Source: Actinomadura madurae
GTDB lineage: Bacteria; Actinomycetota; Actinomycetes; Streptosporangiales; Streptosporangiaceae
DNA length: 64,000 nucleotides
NCBI RefSeq assembly: GCF_900115095.1
Contig: NZ_FOVH01000006.1
Location: forward strand, 124,001-188,000
Reading direction: 5' to 3'
Shown: piece after piece, positions 52,158-60,586 of the stretch
Layout of the letters: every line of letters starts with the position of its first letter
How positions within the stretch are numbered: position 1 is the first letter of the stretch
Notes under the pieces: model-generated
Databases searched by the model: none
The model's input: the letters and a program-made list of their open reading frames with translations, nothing else
Told to the model about the DNA's origin: nothing
Position numbers and translations under genes: made by a program

Positions 52158-52187
52158 ACTTTCCGGACTCGAAGTCGTGACTTTCCG
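52158..52187. promoter_or_regulatory. CTTTCCG direct repeats upstream of the orphan gene
   Basis: ACTTTCCG at 52158-52165 and at 52180-52187, start to start 22 bp (two helical turns), about 92-121 bp upstream of the unknown gene. GGACTCGAAGTC lies between them. Two boxes on one face could be a dimer site; low confidence. Confidence 0.35.
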
Positions 52188-52215
52188 CTCATGTAGTACG
52201 CGCCAGAAACGTGTA

Positions 52216-52243
52216 GGGGTCCGGCGGCAGGCCGCCGGACCCC
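52216..52243. terminator. Perfect hairpin behind aldehyde dehydrogenase
   Basis: 13-bp arms GGGGTCCGGCGGC and GCCGCCGGACCCC around AG. It lies 14 bp beyond the dehydrogenase stop codon and is a strong actinomycete-type terminator. Confidence 0.8.
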
Positions 52244-52256
52244 CGCGCGCCGCCGC

Positions 52257-53666
52257 TCAGCCCTTCGAGCGGTGGATCACCTGGAGCTCGGTGAAGCCGT
52301 ACAGGCCCCACGGCCCGTTCTCGACGCCGACGCCGCTCCACTTGAACCCGCCGAACGGCTGGTGCGGGGCGAGCGCCAGGTGCGTGTTGACCCAGGCGGT
52401 TCCGCACTCCAGCCGCCCCGCGACCTCGGCGGCCCGGTCGGCGTCGGCGCCCCAGACCGATCCGGACAGGCCGAAGTGGGTGCCGTTCGCGCGGGCGAGG
52501 GCGTCCTCCAGGTCGGTGTACCGGACGATCGGCAGCGCCGGGCCGAACTGCTCCTCGTCCACGATCCGGGTGCCGTCGGAGACGTCGGCGAGGATGGTGG
52601 GCTCGAAGAAGTAGCCGGGCCCGTCCTTCGGCCGGCCGCCCGCCGCGGCGCGCGCGCCGTTCGCCAGGGCGTCGGAGACCAGCTCGCCGACCCGCTCGTA
52701 CTGCGGCCTGTTGTTGACCGGCCCGTACTGGACGCCCTCCTCCATACCGTCGCCGACCTTGGCGGCCTTCGCCCGCTCGGCGAGGGCGTCCACCACGTCG
52801 CCGTAGAGCGCGTCCGGGACGTACACGCGCTTGATCGCCGAGCAGACCTGGCCGTTGTTCTGGAACGCGGCGCCGAACAGCCGGTCGGCGACCGCGGCCG
52901 GGTCGGCGTCGTCCAGCAGGATCGCCGGGTCGTTGCCGCCGAGCTCCAGGGTGACGCGCTTGAGGTCGGGCGCCGCGGCCGCCGCGACCCGCTTGCCGGT
53001 CGCCACGCTGCCGGTGAAGCTGATCTTGCGGGGGACGTCGTGCGCGGTCATCCAGGCGCCGAGGTCGTCGCCGCCGGTGACGACGTTGAGCACGCCGGGC
53101 GGCAGGACGTCCCGCAGCACCTCGCCGAGCTTCAGGCTGGACAGCGGGGTGAACGGGGACGGCTTGAGGACCATGGTGTTGCCCGCGAGCAGCGCCGGGG
53201 CGAGCTTCCAGATCGCGAGCAGCAGCGGGTAGTTCCACGGGGTGATCGCGGCGACGACGCCCATCGGCCGGCGGACGACCTCGACCAGCGCGTTGCCGTC
53301 GTCCTGGATGACCTCGCGGGGGAGTTCGAGGTCGGCGAAGTACTTCAGCCACACGCCGGCGCCGACGACCTCCATGGTCCCCTCGGCCAGCGGCTTGCCC
53401 TGCTCCAGCGTCAGGATCCGGCCGATCTCCTCGGACCTGGCGAACATGACGTCGGCCGCGGCGAGCAGGGCCTTGCGGCGCGCGGACTCGTCGCGGCGCC
53501 ACTCGGTGTAGGCGGCCTGCGCGGAGGCCATCGCCGCGTCGAGCTGCTCCCGGGAGGCGTCGGGCGCCTGCTCGGCCACCTCGCCGGTGGCCGGGTTGAT
53601 CACACCGAAGGCGCCGGGGGCGGTGACGGCCTCGCCGTCGATGGTCATCGAGAAGTTCTCGGGCAC
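52257..53666 (-). CDS. Aldehyde dehydrogenase (NAD(P)+-dependent)
   Basis: 469 aa, GTG start (GGAGG upstream). ALDH family: AITPWNYPLLLAIWKLAPAL, nucleotide-binding FTGSVATGKRVA, catalytic Glu in TLELGGNDPAILLDDAD and catalytic Cys in NNGQVCSAIKR; ending WSGVGVENGPWGL. It resembles the broad family with betaine, succinic semialdehyde and phenylacetaldehyde dehydrogenases. A specific substrate is not predictable from this gene alone. Confidence 0.93.
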   Translation of the reverse strand: MPENFSMTIDGEAVTAPGAFGVINPATGEVAEQAPDASREQLDAAMASAQAAYTEWRRDESARRKALLAAADVMFARSEEIGRILTLEQGKPLAEGTMEVVGAGVWLKYFADLELPREVIQDDGNALVEVVRRPMGVVAAITPWNYPLLLAIWKLAPALLAGNTMVLKPSPFTPLSSLKLGEVLRDVLPPGVLNVVTGGDDLGAWMTAHDVPRKISFTGSVATGKRVAAAAAPDLKRVTLELGGNDPAILLDDADPAAVADRLFGAAFQNNGQVCSAIKRVYVPDALYGDVVDALAERAKAAKVGDGMEEGVQYGPVNNRPQYERVGELVSDALANGARAAAGGRPKDGPGYFFEPTILADVSDGTRIVDEEQFGPALPIVRYTDLEDALARANGTHFGLSGSVWGADADRAAEVAGRLECGTAWVNTHLALAPHQPFGGFKWSGVGVENGPWGLYGFTELQVIHRSKG

Positions 53667-53790
53667 CTGGATCCTCCGCTCACGGGGTTACCGAATGAGA
53701 TTCAGTATTCACCCTCGCCGGCCTCCTGACGAGCGGCCGGGGGCGGGAACACGGGACGGGCCCCATGCGCCGGTCCGGCCGGACACGGCG

Positions 53791-53824
53791 ACGGGCGCCC
53801 CGGGTCCTTCCGCGGGGCGCCCGT
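53791..53824. terminator. Hairpin behind the paralogous unknown genes
   Basis: 11-bp arms ACGGGCGCCCC and GGGGCGCCCGT with a 12-nt loop. It lies 10 bp past the stop codon of the gene that ends at 53834. Confidence 0.72.
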
Positions 53825-53833
53825 GCGTGCTCG

Positions 53834-54379
53834 TCAGGCCGCGAAGATGCGGTCCAGGAGGTCGCGGTATCCGCGCAGCGCCTGGCGGAGCCGCTCGGTG
53901 TCGGCCTGCTCGCCCTTCTCCAGGGCCTCCGAGAGCGCCCCGCGGTGCGCGGCGATCGCGCGCCCGAGGGCGTCGACGGCCTCGGAGGCGAGTCCGTCCG
54001 CCTTGCGCACGGACTCGGCGGGGTCGTCCACGAACGCGGACTGCACCTCCCGCCAGCGCTCCCGGAACCGCTCGCCCTCGGCGGGGTCGAGCAGCGTGGC
54101 CGGGGTGCCGGACGGCGACCCGGACGGTGCCGCGGAGGGCGGCGCGGGGAATTCGGTGGCGACCGGGTCGCGCCCGGCGCCGGGAACCGGGATGGGGTCC
54201 GGAGCCGTGTCGGGGACGGGCTCCGGCGCCCCCGTCACGGGCGCCTCCGGCGCGGGACCGGCGACGTGCCGGTCACCGGGCACGCCCGGATCGGCCGTTC
54301 CGGCGGCGCGGGCGCGCTCGCCCGCGACCGGGCCGGCGTCCGCGGCCGGCGCTTCGGTGCCCGCTCGGCTGTCGTCCAT
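53834..54379 (-). CDS. Hypothetical protein, paralogue of its upstream neighbour
   Basis: 181 aa. The first ~105 residues are Pro/Ala/Gly-rich, of low complexity; the rest is helical: ERFRERWREVQSAFVDDPAESVRKADGLASEAVDAL and RLRQALRGYRDLLDRIF. The same pattern occurs in the next entry (REQWVRVQERFVDTPEAAVEQADGL...DLRQAMVHYRALFEEL). There is no signal peptide or membrane segment. The two genes are 6 bp apart on one transcript. Function unknown. Confidence 0.8.
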   Translation of the reverse strand: MDDSRAGTEAPAADAGPVAGERARAAGTADPGVPGDRHVAGPAPEAPVTGAPEPVPDTAPDPIPVPGAGRDPVATEFPAPPSAAPSGSPSGTPATLLDPAEGERFRERWREVQSAFVDDPAESVRKADGLASEAVDALGRAIAAHRGALSEALEKGEQADTERLRQALRGYRDLLDRIFAA

Positions 54380-54385
54380 CGGGGG

Positions 54386-55096
54386 TCAGCTCCTCGGGGT
54401 CTGGTCGTCGCGGCGGGGGGCCGCGGGGCCGGTGGCCGCGGCCGGGGCCGCGTGCGGAGCGGGGGCCGCCTCGCCGGCGGTCTCGGCCGTCGTGCGCCCG
54501 GTCGCCTGCTGGCCGGGCGCGGCCTCCTGGTGGTCCGGGGTGCGGCCGGTCGCGCGTTCCCCGCCGGGGGGCGTCAGCAGTTCCTCGAACAGGGCGCGGT
54601 AGTGCACCATCGCCTGCCGGAGGTCCTCGGTGGACGCCTGCTTGGACGCCGCCCTGGCGCTGATCGTGTGGGCGTGCCGGTAGTGGTCCATCGTGCGCCC
54701 GTGCTCCACCGACAGGTGCGCGACCTTCTCCTCGAAGCCGTGCGTCGGGTATCCGCGCTCGCCCATCACCACCGTGACGAGCCCGTCCGCCTGCTCGACG
54801 GCGGCCTCCGGCGTGTCGACGAAGCGCTCCTGCACGCGGACCCACTGCTCGCGGTACTGCTCGCGCCGGCGGGGGTCGAGATCGCGCAGTTCGAGCTCCT
54901 CATGGCGCTGCTCGCGGGAGCGCAGCTCCCGCTCGGCGGCCGCCCGGCCGCCCTCGCGCTCCACGGCCCGGTCGTACTCGGGGCCGAACCGCCGCCGCAG
55001 CCGCGCGGAGCGGGACCGGGTCACCGCCAGGTACCCGGCCGCGGCGAGCGCGGCGACGACGGCAACGGCGATGACGACCCATATCGCGGTCGACAT
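54386..55096 (-). CDS. Membrane-anchored hypothetical protein, paralogue of its neighbour
   Basis: 236 aa. One N-terminal helix (IWVVIAVAVVAALAAAGYLAV), then a charged helix RSARLRRRFGPEYDRAVEREGG; repeat domain with YREQWVRVQERFVDTPEAAVEQADGL and DLRQAMVHYRALFEELLTPPG; then a Pro/Ala/Thr-rich tail. Its charged region resembles the YtxH-like / YneF-like secreted-membrane proteins of actinomycetes, but the family is uncertain. It is translated first of the pair. Confidence 0.8.
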   Translation of the reverse strand: MSTAIWVVIAVAVVAALAAAGYLAVTRSRSARLRRRFGPEYDRAVEREGGRAAAERELRSREQRHEELELRDLDPRRREQYREQWVRVQERFVDTPEAAVEQADGLVTVVMGERGYPTHGFEEKVAHLSVEHGRTMDHYRHAHTISARAASKQASTEDLRQAMVHYRALFEELLTPPGGERATGRTPDHQEAAPGQQATGRTTAETAGEAAPAPHAAPAAATGPAAPRRDDQTPRS

Positions 55097-55280
55097 GGTG
55101 TTCCTCCAACGTGCGTCGGATCGAATGAACCGCCGATGCCCGGAGAGCCGCGTTCAAAACGAACCACCACAAAACGGCAAGGATTTCCTGCGCCGCGCCC
55201 GGGATGCGTGTTGTGATTGGTGCGCTACCGGAACCACGCGCGCCCGGCGGCGGGCGCGTTCGAATGGGATGTGATGCGCG

Positions 55281-55775
55281 GTGCGCCATGCGTTCGGCTT
55301 CGTCCTCGGCGTCCTGCTGACACCCGCGCTGGTGTACGGCGCCGCCTGGGGGTACGTCCAGGCGGGACAGTCCTTCGACGGCACCGGGCAGGAGATCACC
55401 GACCGCACCCGCATCTACGGGGCGTTCGCCCTGCTCGCCGCCGTGGGCCTGGTGATGGGCGTGGTGATCGTCGCCCGGTGGGCGTCGCCGCTGGTCTCGC
55501 TCGTCCCCGCGCTGGCGCTGCTCGGCCTGTCCGGCTACTTCCTGGTCGACCCCGGCCGGGTCCTCGACCTGCCGGGCAAGGTGCCGCCGGCGGGCGACAT
55601 GGACTTCGGGCTGCGCATGCTGCTGGGGTCCGGCATCTACGGGATGATGGGGTTCGCGCTGCTGATGCCCACCTGGGCGCCGCGCCGCTGGGGCTCGGGG
55701 CGCTCGGACCACGACGCCGACGTGGACTTCTACTCCAGCATGCACCGCGATCGCATGGGCGGCCCGGGCCCCTGA
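55281..55775 (+). CDS. Four-helix membrane protein, hypothetical
   Basis: 164 aa, GTG start. Helices: FGFVLGVLLTPALVYGAAWGYV, IYGAFALLAAVGLVMGVVIVA, LVSLVPALALLGLSGYFLV, and the segment GIYGMMGFALLMPTWAP. The C-terminal RSDHDADVDFYSSMHRD is soluble. It diverges from the paralogous pair across 184 bp. No family recognised. Confidence 0.75.
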   Translation: MRHAFGFVLGVLLTPALVYGAAWGYVQAGQSFDGTGQEITDRTRIYGAFALLAAVGLVMGVVIVARWASPLVSLVPALALLGLSGYFLVDPGRVLDLPGKVPPAGDMDFGLRMLLGSGIYGMMGFALLMPTWAPRRWGSGRSDHDADVDFYSSMHRDRMGGPGP

Positions 55776-55810
55776 CCCGCGCGCCGGGGGCGGCGGCCCG
55801 GGGACGCCGA

Positions 55811-55841
55811 CGGGCCGGGCCTCCGCGCAAGGCCCGGCCCG
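55811..55841. terminator. Hairpin between convergent membrane protein and ABC binding-protein gene
   Basis: 11-bp arms CGGGCCGGGCC and GGCCCGGCCCG with a 9-nt loop; central in the 108-bp convergent gap. Confidence 0.75.
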
Positions 55842-55883
55842 CGTCCCGGCGCCCGGTCCGGTCTCAGGTGCCGCGCGCCGCCG

Positions 55884-56939
55884 TCATCCCTGCTTCGCCT
55901 TGGCGACGAACCGCGTCGTGTAGGTCTCGGTCAGGTCGATCTCGTTCTTCTTCTCCGCCACCTCGGGCGAGAACTCCGCCAGCACCTTCAGGACGTTCTC
56001 CGCGGCGTCCGGCTTCATGACGCCGTCGCCGTTGAACATGCTGATCGAGTCGCCGATCGCCCTCTCGTACAGCTTCGGGTCGCCGCCCGCGTAGTCCGCG
56101 GGCATCTTCGCCGCGATCTCCGCCGGCCTGTGCCCCTTGATCCAGCCGAGGGTCTTGACGAACGCGTTCGCGAGCTTCTGCACCGTCTCGCCGTGCGACT
56201 TCACATAGGCGCAGTCCATGTAGAGGGAGCTGGACGGGTACAGCCCGCCGAGCGCCGCGCGGGTCCCCTCCTCGGTGCGCATCTCGACCATGACCTTGGC
56301 CTTGCCGGTGCTGACGAGCTTGGCGATGGTCGGGTCGGTCGTCATGCCGGCGTCGATGCCGCCGTTGTCCATGGTGGAGATGAACGTCTGGCCCGCGCCC
56401 GCCTTCACCGTCGTGTAGTCCGAGGTCTTCACGCCGTTCCGCACGGCCAGCGCGCGGGTGATGAAGTCGGTGGACGACCCCGGGCTGGTGACGCCGAGCT
56501 TCTTGCCCTTGAACCCGGCGGGGGACGTCAGGGAGCCCGCCTTGGACGCCGCGACCATCTCCGCCTCGCCGGGCACGTCGGCCATCTGCACGACGCTCTG
56601 CACGCACTTGCCCTTGGCCTGCAGGTGGATGGAGTGGTCGTAGAAGCCGACGACGGCCTGCACGTCTCCCGAGATGAGGACGTTCTCGGCCTGCGCCCCG
56701 GCGGGCTCGGTCAGCAGCTGGACGTCCAGGCCCTGCTCCTTGAAGTAGCCGAGCCGCTCGGTCAGCTTGGCGGGCAGGTAGATGACCTTGTCGATCCCGC
56801 CGACCATGATCTTGACGGTGCCGCCCGAGCCGCCGTCCCCGCCGGACCCGGCACGGGAGTCGCGGCAGGCCGACAGGGACGACAGGGCGGTGAGGGCGGC
56901 GAGCGCGGCGGCGCTCACCCGGACGGGGGTGCTGGGCAT
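55884..56939 (-). CDS. NitT/TauT-type ABC importer substrate-binding lipoprotein
   Basis: 351 aa. Lipobox LSSLSAC (Cys23), then Gly/Ser linker. NMT1/SsuA-like fold: VMVGGIDKVIYLPAKLTERLGYFKEQGLDVQLL; SGDVQAVVGFYDHSIHLQAKG; FKGKKLGVTSPGSSTDF; DNGGIDAGMTTDPTIAKL. The closest family motif pattern is for sulfonates, nitrate-like anions or pyrimidine precursors. It is last of a three-gene operon (ATPase, permease, binding protein). Confidence 0.92.
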   Translation of the reverse strand: MPSTPVRVSAAALAALTALSSLSACRDSRAGSGGDGGSGGTVKIMVGGIDKVIYLPAKLTERLGYFKEQGLDVQLLTEPAGAQAENVLISGDVQAVVGFYDHSIHLQAKGKCVQSVVQMADVPGEAEMVAASKAGSLTSPAGFKGKKLGVTSPGSSTDFITRALAVRNGVKTSDYTTVKAGAGQTFISTMDNGGIDAGMTTDPTIAKLVSTGKAKVMVEMRTEEGTRAALGGLYPSSSLYMDCAYVKSHGETVQKLANAFVKTLGWIKGHRPAEIAAKMPADYAGGDPKLYERAIGDSISMFNGDGVMKPDAAENVLKVLAEFSPEVAEKKNEIDLTETYTTRFVAKAKQG

Positions 56940-56995
56940 GGCGGTTCTCCTGGTCGGGCGGTTCTCCTGGTCGGGCGGAATCCGGGTGGGGGCGG

Positions 56996-57919
56996 TCAGA
57001 TCTGGACGTCGTGCCCGGACGCGGCGGGACGCCAGCGCAGCAGCCGGCCCTCCAGCAGCGTGAGCAGGTACTCGGCGAGCAGGGCCAGCACCGTGATGAT
57101 GATCATCCCGGCGTAGATCCCGGCCGAGTCGAAGGTGCCCTGGGAGTGGTTGATGAGCAGGCCGAGGCCCTTGTCGGCGCCGGTGTACTCGCCGACGATC
57201 GCGCCGATGATGGCGAACCCGAACGCCGAGTGCAGGGACGCGAGGATCCAGGACGTGGCGCTCGGCACCACGATCGTCCAGAGCACCTGGAACCGGCCCG
57301 CGCCGAGGAGCCGGGCGTTGTTGACCAGGTTCCGGTCGACCTCGCGGGCCCCCTGGAAGGCGTTGAAGAACACCGCGAAGAACACCAGCACGAACGCCGT
57401 CGCGATCTTGGACTGCATGCCGAGGCCGAACCAGATGATGAACAGCGAGGCCAGGATGATGCGCGGGATCGCGTTGACGGCCTTGATGAACGGCGCGCAC
57501 ACGTCCGACAGGAACCGGCTGCGGCCGAGCACGATGCCGAGGACCACGCCGCCGGCCGCGCCGAGCGCGAAGCCCGCGACGGCCTCCTGCAGCGTGACCG
57601 AGATCTGCTCCCAGATCGACCCCTGCGAGGTGCCCTCGGTGAACCACCCGACGAGCCGCTCCCAGATCTTGGACGGCATCGAGTAGTAGAACGGGTCGAT
57701 CCAGTGCCGGGCGGCCAGCTCCCAGGACCCGAGCCACGCCGCGACCAGCGCGACCCGGACGGCGTTGATGCCGAGGGCGCGCCGCAGCCCGGCGGTGCGC
57801 AGCCGCGCGATCGCCGCCAGGTCGCCGTCGTCGGCGGGCCGGCCCGGCGCGCCGGCCCCGGCGGGCGCGGCCCCGCCGATGGTCGCCGTGGCCCCCTTCG
57901 CCTGCACGTCACGCGGCAT
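56996..57919 (-). CDS. NitT/TauT-type ABC importer permease
   Basis: 307 aa, six membrane helices after a long N-terminal part. The coupling EAA motif lies at ARLLGAGRFQVLWTIVVPSATSWILASLHSAFGFAIIGAIVGEY; typical of SsuC/TauC. It starts 11 nt inside the ATPase gene. Confidence 0.93.
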   Translation of the reverse strand: MPRDVQAKGATATIGGAAPAGAGAPGRPADDGDLAAIARLRTAGLRRALGINAVRVALVAAWLGSWELAARHWIDPFYYSMPSKIWERLVGWFTEGTSQGSIWEQISVTLQEAVAGFALGAAGGVVLGIVLGRSRFLSDVCAPFIKAVNAIPRIILASLFIIWFGLGMQSKIATAFVLVFFAVFFNAFQGAREVDRNLVNNARLLGAGRFQVLWTIVVPSATSWILASLHSAFGFAIIGAIVGEYTGADKGLGLLINHSQGTFDSAGIYAGMIIITVLALLAEYLLTLLEGRLLRWRPAASGHDVQI

Positions 57920-58754
57920 GGCCGGCTCCTCTCTCCCGGGTGATCTGGACCTCTTCGCGGAGCGAGTCCCACACCTCGCGGTAGATGTCGAGGAACGCGC
58001 CGGTCAGCCGGACCTCCTCGGCGTCGCGAGGGCGGTCCAGCGGCACGTCGAACACGCTCTTGATCGTCGCGGGGCCGGCGGTCATGACCACGACCCGGTC
58101 GGACAGCACGAGCGCCTCCTCCAGGTCGTGGGTGACGAACACGACGGCGGCGCCGGACCCCGACCACAGCCGCAGCAGCTCGTCCTGCATGAGGCCGCGG
58201 GTCTGGACGTCGAGGGCGGAGAACGGCTCGTCCATGAGCAGCACGGACGGCTCGTTCACGAGGGTCTGCGCGAGCGCGACGCGCTTGCGCATCCCGCCGG
58301 ACAGCTGGTGGGGGTAGTAGCCCTCGAACCCGGCGAGGCCGACGCGGGCGACCCAGTCCCGGGCGCGGTCGCGGGCGTCCCGCTTGGACGCGCCCCGGTA
58401 GCGGGGGCCGGCCGCCACGTTGTCCAGGACGGACCGCCAGGGCAGGACGGCGTCGTGCTGGAACATGTAGCCGACGCCGTCCGGGATCCCGTCCACGGGG
58501 CGGCCCTGGACGAGGACGCGCCCGGCGGACGCCGGCTCCAGCCCGGAGACGAGGGACAGGGTGGTGGACTTGCCGCATCCGGTGGGGCCGACCACGGCGA
58601 CGAACTCGCCGGGGCCGACGGACATGTTCAGGTCGCGGACGGCCGTGTGGACGCCGCCCGCCGACCGGAACCGCTTGGTGGCGTTCTCCAGCTCGATGAC
58701 GGGCCCGGGGGGCCGCCCGGCTCCGTCTCGCGTGGGCGATGCTGTAGTGGACAC
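57909..58754 (-). CDS. NitT/TauT-type ABC importer ATPase
   Basis: 281 aa, GTG start. Walker A VGPTGCGKSTTL, signature HQLSGGMRKRVALAQTL, Walker B VLLMDEPFSALDVQTR, H-loop FVTHDLEEALVL. The first gene of the operon; it diverges from the CitA-type sensor kinase by 158 bp, which probably contains both promoters. Confidence 0.94.
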   Translation of the reverse strand: MSTTASPTRDGAGRPPGPVIELENATKRFRSAGGVHTAVRDLNMSVGPGEFVAVVGPTGCGKSTTLSLVSGLEPASAGRVLVQGRPVDGIPDGVGYMFQHDAVLPWRSVLDNVAAGPRYRGASKRDARDRARDWVARVGLAGFEGYYPHQLSGGMRKRVALAQTLVNEPSVLLMDEPFSALDVQTRGLMQDELLRLWSGSGAAVVFVTHDLEEALVLSDRVVVMTAGPATIKSVFDVPLDRPRDAEEVRLTGAFLDIYREVWDSLREEVQITRERGAGHAA

Positions 58755-58912
58755 GGCGGCACCGTACGAATGTGGCGCGCGTCACCGGAACCCTTGCCCG
58801 CGATGTGCTCGCAAGCCGCGAATCCCCACGTTGCGCGCGTTATCCCGGCTTTTGCTCGTTCTGCTCGCGCGGGGCTGGGCGGGCGGCCCGCCATCGATTA
58901 CGGTGACGGGTC

Positions 58913-60586
58913 ATGTCCGTGCGGCCGCGCATCACCTTCGCCCGCCAGGTGCTGATCTTGCAGGTGGGCGTGGTCGTCGTGGTGGCGGTCCTCGGATACG
59001 GCCTGACCGGCTGGATGCTCGACGGCAGGCTCCGCGACCAGTACGGCCAGCGGGCCCTCACGGTGGCGCGCACCGTCGCCGTCGACCCCGAGATCCGGGA
59101 CGCGGTCGCGGCCGCCACCCCCGGCCGCCCCGTCCAGGGCGGTGCCGTCCAGGATGGTGCCGTCCAGGACGGCCTCGTCCAGGACCGGGCCGAGCGGATC
59201 CGCGTCCGGACGGGCGCGCTGTTCGTCGTCGTGACCGACAGCCGGGGCATCCGCCTCTCCCACCCGAACCCCAGGGAGCTCGGCCGGCACGTGAGCACCG
59301 ACCCGTCCGACGCGCTCGCCGGGCGGGAGGTCGTCCGCGTCGAGCGGGGCACGCTCGGCCTGTCCGCGCGCGGGAAGGTCCCGCTGTACGGCCGGGACGG
59401 GCGGATCCTCGGGGAGGTCAGCGTCGGGTTCGACGCCCGCGCCATCGACCGGGAGCTCGGCCACGTGCTGCGCGAGATGTCGCTGTTCGTCGCCGGCTCC
59501 GTCCTGCTCGGCGTGCTCGCCTCCGTCGCGATCGGCCGCAGGCTGAAGCGACAGACGCTCGGCCTCGAACCGTACGAGCTGGTGGAGCTGGTCCACGAGC
59601 GGGAGGCCGTGCTGCACGGCGTCGGCGAGGGCGTCGTCGCCGTCGACTCCGGCGGCCGGACCGCGGTCTGCAACGACGAGGCGGCCCGGCTGCTCGGCGT
59701 CACCCCGGAGCGCGGCGCGCCCGCCGGGGACCTGGCCCCCGAGGGCGCGCTGCGGGACGTGCTGACGGGCCGGCGGGAGGCCACGAACCTGTTCGTCACC
59801 GCGGGGGAGCGGGTGCTCGTCGTCAACCGCCGGGAGGTCCGCCGGCACCGCCGCGACCTCGGCGCCGTCATCACGCTGCGCGACCGCACCGACCTGGAGA
59901 CCCTCGCCCGCGAGCTGGACTCGGTCAGCACCCTCTTCGACGCACTCCGCGCGCAGCGGCACGAGTACGCCAACCGGCTGCACACCCTCTCCGGCCTGCT
60001 CCAGCTCGGCCACAGCGAGGAGGCCGCCGACTACATCGGGGCGCTGATGGAGGACGCCGCGCGCCGCGCCCCGGCGCCCGACAACCTCCCCGACCCGCTG
60101 TCGGACCCCTACCTGCGGGCGTTCCTGTCGGCGAAGGCCGCCGTCGCCGCGGAGAAGGGCGTCCGCCTCGACATCGGCGCCGCCAGCTACGTCCCCGGCC
60201 GCGTCGCCGACCCGCTCGACGTCACGACCGTCGTCGGCAACCTCGTCGACAACGCCGTCGAGGCCGCGCGGCTCGGGCGGCGGCGGCCCGCCCGCGTCGA
60301 GATCGAGCTGCTCGGCGACGGCCGCGACCTGCACGTCACCGTCACCGACTCCGGCGACGGGCTCGCCGACGGGCTCCGCGAGGCCGTGTTCGACGACGGG
60401 GTGTCCACCCGCGACCCCGCCGCCGGGCGGTCGCGCGGCCTCGGCCTCGGGCTGGCGCGCCGCACCGCCCGCGCCCGCGACGGCGACGTGACGTTCGTCG
60501 ACGCCGGATCGGCCGGGCCCGGCGGCGGCGGTGCCGTGGCGGTCGCCCGGCTTCCCGGGGTGCTCGGAGCGGAGGCGGTGCGGTGA
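58913..60586 (+). CDS. CitA/DcuS-type sensor histidine kinase
   Basis: 557 aa. Membrane helix 1 at ~10-30, extracellular PAS-type ligand domain to ~165 (DRAERIRVRTGALFVVVTDSRGIRLSHPN.. ; DALAGREVVRVERGTLGLS), helix 2 (SLFVAGSVLLGVLASVAIGRRL), cytoplasmic PAS, then the H-box RAQRHEYANRLHTLSGLLQLG and ATPase motifs NLVDNAVEAARLG, DSGDGL and GLGLGLARRTA. DcuS/CitA kinases sense carboxylates such as citrate or C4-dicarboxylates. The pentapeptide repeat at ~74-93 lies in the outer domain. The gene couples to the response regulator (GTGA). Confidence 0.93.
   Translation: MSVRPRITFARQVLILQVGVVVVVAVLGYGLTGWMLDGRLRDQYGQRALTVARTVAVDPEIRDAVAAATPGRPVQGGAVQDGAVQDGLVQDRAERIRVRTGALFVVVTDSRGIRLSHPNPRELGRHVSTDPSDALAGREVVRVERGTLGLSARGKVPLYGRDGRILGEVSVGFDARAIDRELGHVLREMSLFVAGSVLLGVLASVAIGRRLKRQTLGLEPYELVELVHEREAVLHGVGEGVVAVDSGGRTAVCNDEAARLLGVTPERGAPAGDLAPEGALRDVLTGRREATNLFVTAGERVLVVNRREVRRHRRDLGAVITLRDRTDLETLARELDSVSTLFDALRAQRHEYANRLHTLSGLLQLGHSEEAADYIGALMEDAARRAPAPDNLPDPLSDPYLRAFLSAKAAVAAEKGVRLDIGAASYVPGRVADPLDVTTVVGNLVDNAVEAARLGRRRPARVEIELLGDGRDLHVTVTDSGDGLADGLREAVFDDGVSTRDPAAGRSRGLGLGLARRTARARDGDVTFVDAGSAGPGGGGAVAVARLPGVLGAEAVR
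59132..59191. repeat. Four 15-bp tandem repeats in the kinase sensor domain
   Basis: Four consecutive GTCCAGG-N8 units (59132, 59147, 59162, 59177), which translate as VQGGA-VQDGA-VQDGL-VQDRA. They lie in the extracellular part near the membrane and are candidates for copy-number variation. Confidence 0.85.
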
